This document shows, in pieces, positions 62,581 through 64,000 of a DNA stretch of 64,000 nt. Source of the DNA: Carallia brachiata (taxonomy: Eukaryota > Streptophyta > Magnoliopsida > Malpighiales > Rhizophoraceae). Position numbers and translations under genes: made by a program. The stretch covers positions 1,021,656 to 1,085,655 of the forward strand of contig JADCRB010000041.1 in assembly GCA_021464245.1 (NCBI GenBank), written 5' to 3'. Position 1 is the stretch's first letter. The number at the start of each line of letters is the position of its first letter. The notes under the pieces were generated by a model, which saw only the letters and a program-made list of their open reading frames with translations, was not told the origin of the DNA and did no database searches.

Positions 62581-62948
62581 TATACATGGTGTATTGGTGC
62601 TATCTCTAATAAATATACAAACATCTATATGTTTATTTATTTTTGGAAATGGGGGTGTTATTCTTCTTATATTAGGAGAAAATAATGCATTACGAATGTT
62701 CATATTCCCGTTAATTAGGCAACCCCATATAGAAATTTGCAACATATTATGCCATACGAGTCATAGTAAACAAAAGTACTACCAAATGTCGTAGTAAACG
62801 AAAGTACCAGTAACCGCGTGGAAACCAATGCTTAGACTTTTTGGTGAAATTCTAGTGACTATATTTTCATAGATTGGCATTTCGGCCTTCCTTGCAACCA
62901 AAGGAGAAAAGGTGCTAATGTCATACATGTACTGGATCACGTCTGGAT

Positions 62949-63155
62949 TTCCCAAACACAAGCTGAAAGCTTAAATGGAAGAGCACTGCGAGTTTTAGCC
63001 AATCAAACTTACATAAGAAATGACGTGTCTTTTTTAATTTTTTAATTATCTCATTTAGACATTTTCTAAACACAAGCTAAATAGGGTATGATGTAAGAGT
63101 GTTGCGAGTTTTACCCGGTCAACCTTACGCGAAAAATGACGTGTTGTTATGGTGG
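62949..63155 (+). repeat. Imperfect tandem duplication, about 114-bp period
   Basis: The ordered blocks AAACACAAGCT, TG(C/T)GAGTTTTA(G/C)CC, TCAA(A/C)CTTAC and AAATGACGTGT occur twice, starting at about 62954 and 63068. No coding capacity. The remainder to 64000 is AT-rich and shows no gene. Confidence 0.6.
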
Positions 63156-64000
63156 AACTTTTATTTTGTTTGTTTATATGTTCTTTTATTGTCAAGCTAG
63201 TATTAAAGTAGGGTAAATGTATATGGCCTGTGGTATCTATTGTCTCGGTATATATTTGTAATATAATAATTATTGTAATTTGTATAATTATAATAATAAA
63301 ATATGTAACAAAAAAATAGTATTTTTTTATTACATATTTTATAAATATTGTTATAAATTTTTTTATTTATTACATTAAAAAAATCCTGAAATAATTTTCT
63401 CTTACCATGCAACGAAACCCATTAAAGTATTCCCAATACCCTAATTTATTAAATCATGATTTCAGCTCGCGGAGAATGCTCCCTACCTATCTGTCCCCAC
63501 ACAAATGGTTGTTGTTAATTAGTATAATCTTAATTACAAGGAAAGTTGGACCATCAATAGATGTTCAACAAGATTATAAAAAAAAAAAGAAAGAAACTGA
63601 ATAGATAATATACAGCAATATTGATAATAAAAAGGGTTTGGGTAAGAATTCCCAATAGATGTAGCCAAATCCATTATTTTATTCTTTCTTCTTCTTTTTT
63701 ACAAGATTAAAAGTTAAAACTAAATGATTGTTATCTTAGAATTTAAATAGTAGATCCCACGTAATATCTGCTAAAAAAAAATTATTAAAATAGACGCTTG
63801 ATTCGTGTGTTTTTTTCCTAATAAAAAGAGGAGAAGAAAAAAAAACAGAAAAAATGAAAGAGTTATACAATTCCCCTCAAATAAGGGTAAAGGTATATGA
63901 ACTTAGAGACAAATTGTGTTATCTCTTGTATATATTCTTTACATATTTGTTGTACATCAAATTTATCAGTTTTGCACGTAATAATTTTTGTGAAATAAAA

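Noticed and set aside
1..64000. CRISPR arrays, prokaryotic operons, organelle DNA inserts or gene clusters for specialised metabolism
   Set aside because: Nothing with regularly spaced direct repeats, no bacterial gene organisation, no recognisable plastid or mitochondrial gene block, and no co-located biosynthetic enzymes were found.

Overview
This is nuclear DNA from a flowering plant, almost certainly a eudicot. The genes have many short AT-rich introns with GT-AG borders, plant-specific families are present, and the intergenic DNA is AT-rich and full of decayed transposons. The species cannot be named from the sequence.

Seven protein genes and one tRNA gene can be supported. From left to right: a family-GT17 N-acetylglucosaminyltransferase-like gene (+, 1869-3902); a DUF707 single-pass membrane protein (-, 6246-9845, 13 coding exons); tRNA-Arg(ACG) (+, 13556-13628); eIF4B (-, 14745-18312); a chloroplast SufE2-like protein (-, 27561-28429); an organellar bS21 ribosomal protein (+, 33026-34662); the Cajal-body protein coilin (+, 36758-42883, 13 exons); and an MKP1-type MAP-kinase phosphatase with a gelsolin-like region (-, 43766-47847). 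GT17, DUF707, eIF4B and coilin occur in the same order as I recall them around AT1G12990-AT1G13030 in Arabidopsis, so the left two thirds looks like an old conserved block into which other genes and repeats are interspersed. The genes serve unrelated housekeeping roles: Golgi glycosylation, translation, Fe-S assembly, organelle ribosomes, snRNP biogenesis and stress MAPK signalling. No operon-like or clustered pathway is seen.

The rest is repeat-rich: a decayed Ty1/copia element with both LTRs (57319-62580, minus); four copies of a family of TIR elements (20.1, 22.2, 23.0 and 35.3 kb); three foldback elements (25.1, 32.2 and 56.2 kb); a 713-bp TIR element with an odd internal cargo (52.0 kb); tRNA-derived SINE-like copies; two LINE reverse-transcriptase remnants, one inside a coilin intron; and several imperfect tandem duplications.

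The oddest points are two otherwise perfect conserved genes (GT17 and bS21) that are frame-broken by 2-base gains, one GC-AG intron in the DUF707 gene, and tiny terminal coding exons in MKP1, SufE2 and bS21 that automatic gene calls would probably miss. I found no convincing new biological system. Exon borders were deduced by reading splice sites, phase and family similarity by eye; no alignment was run.
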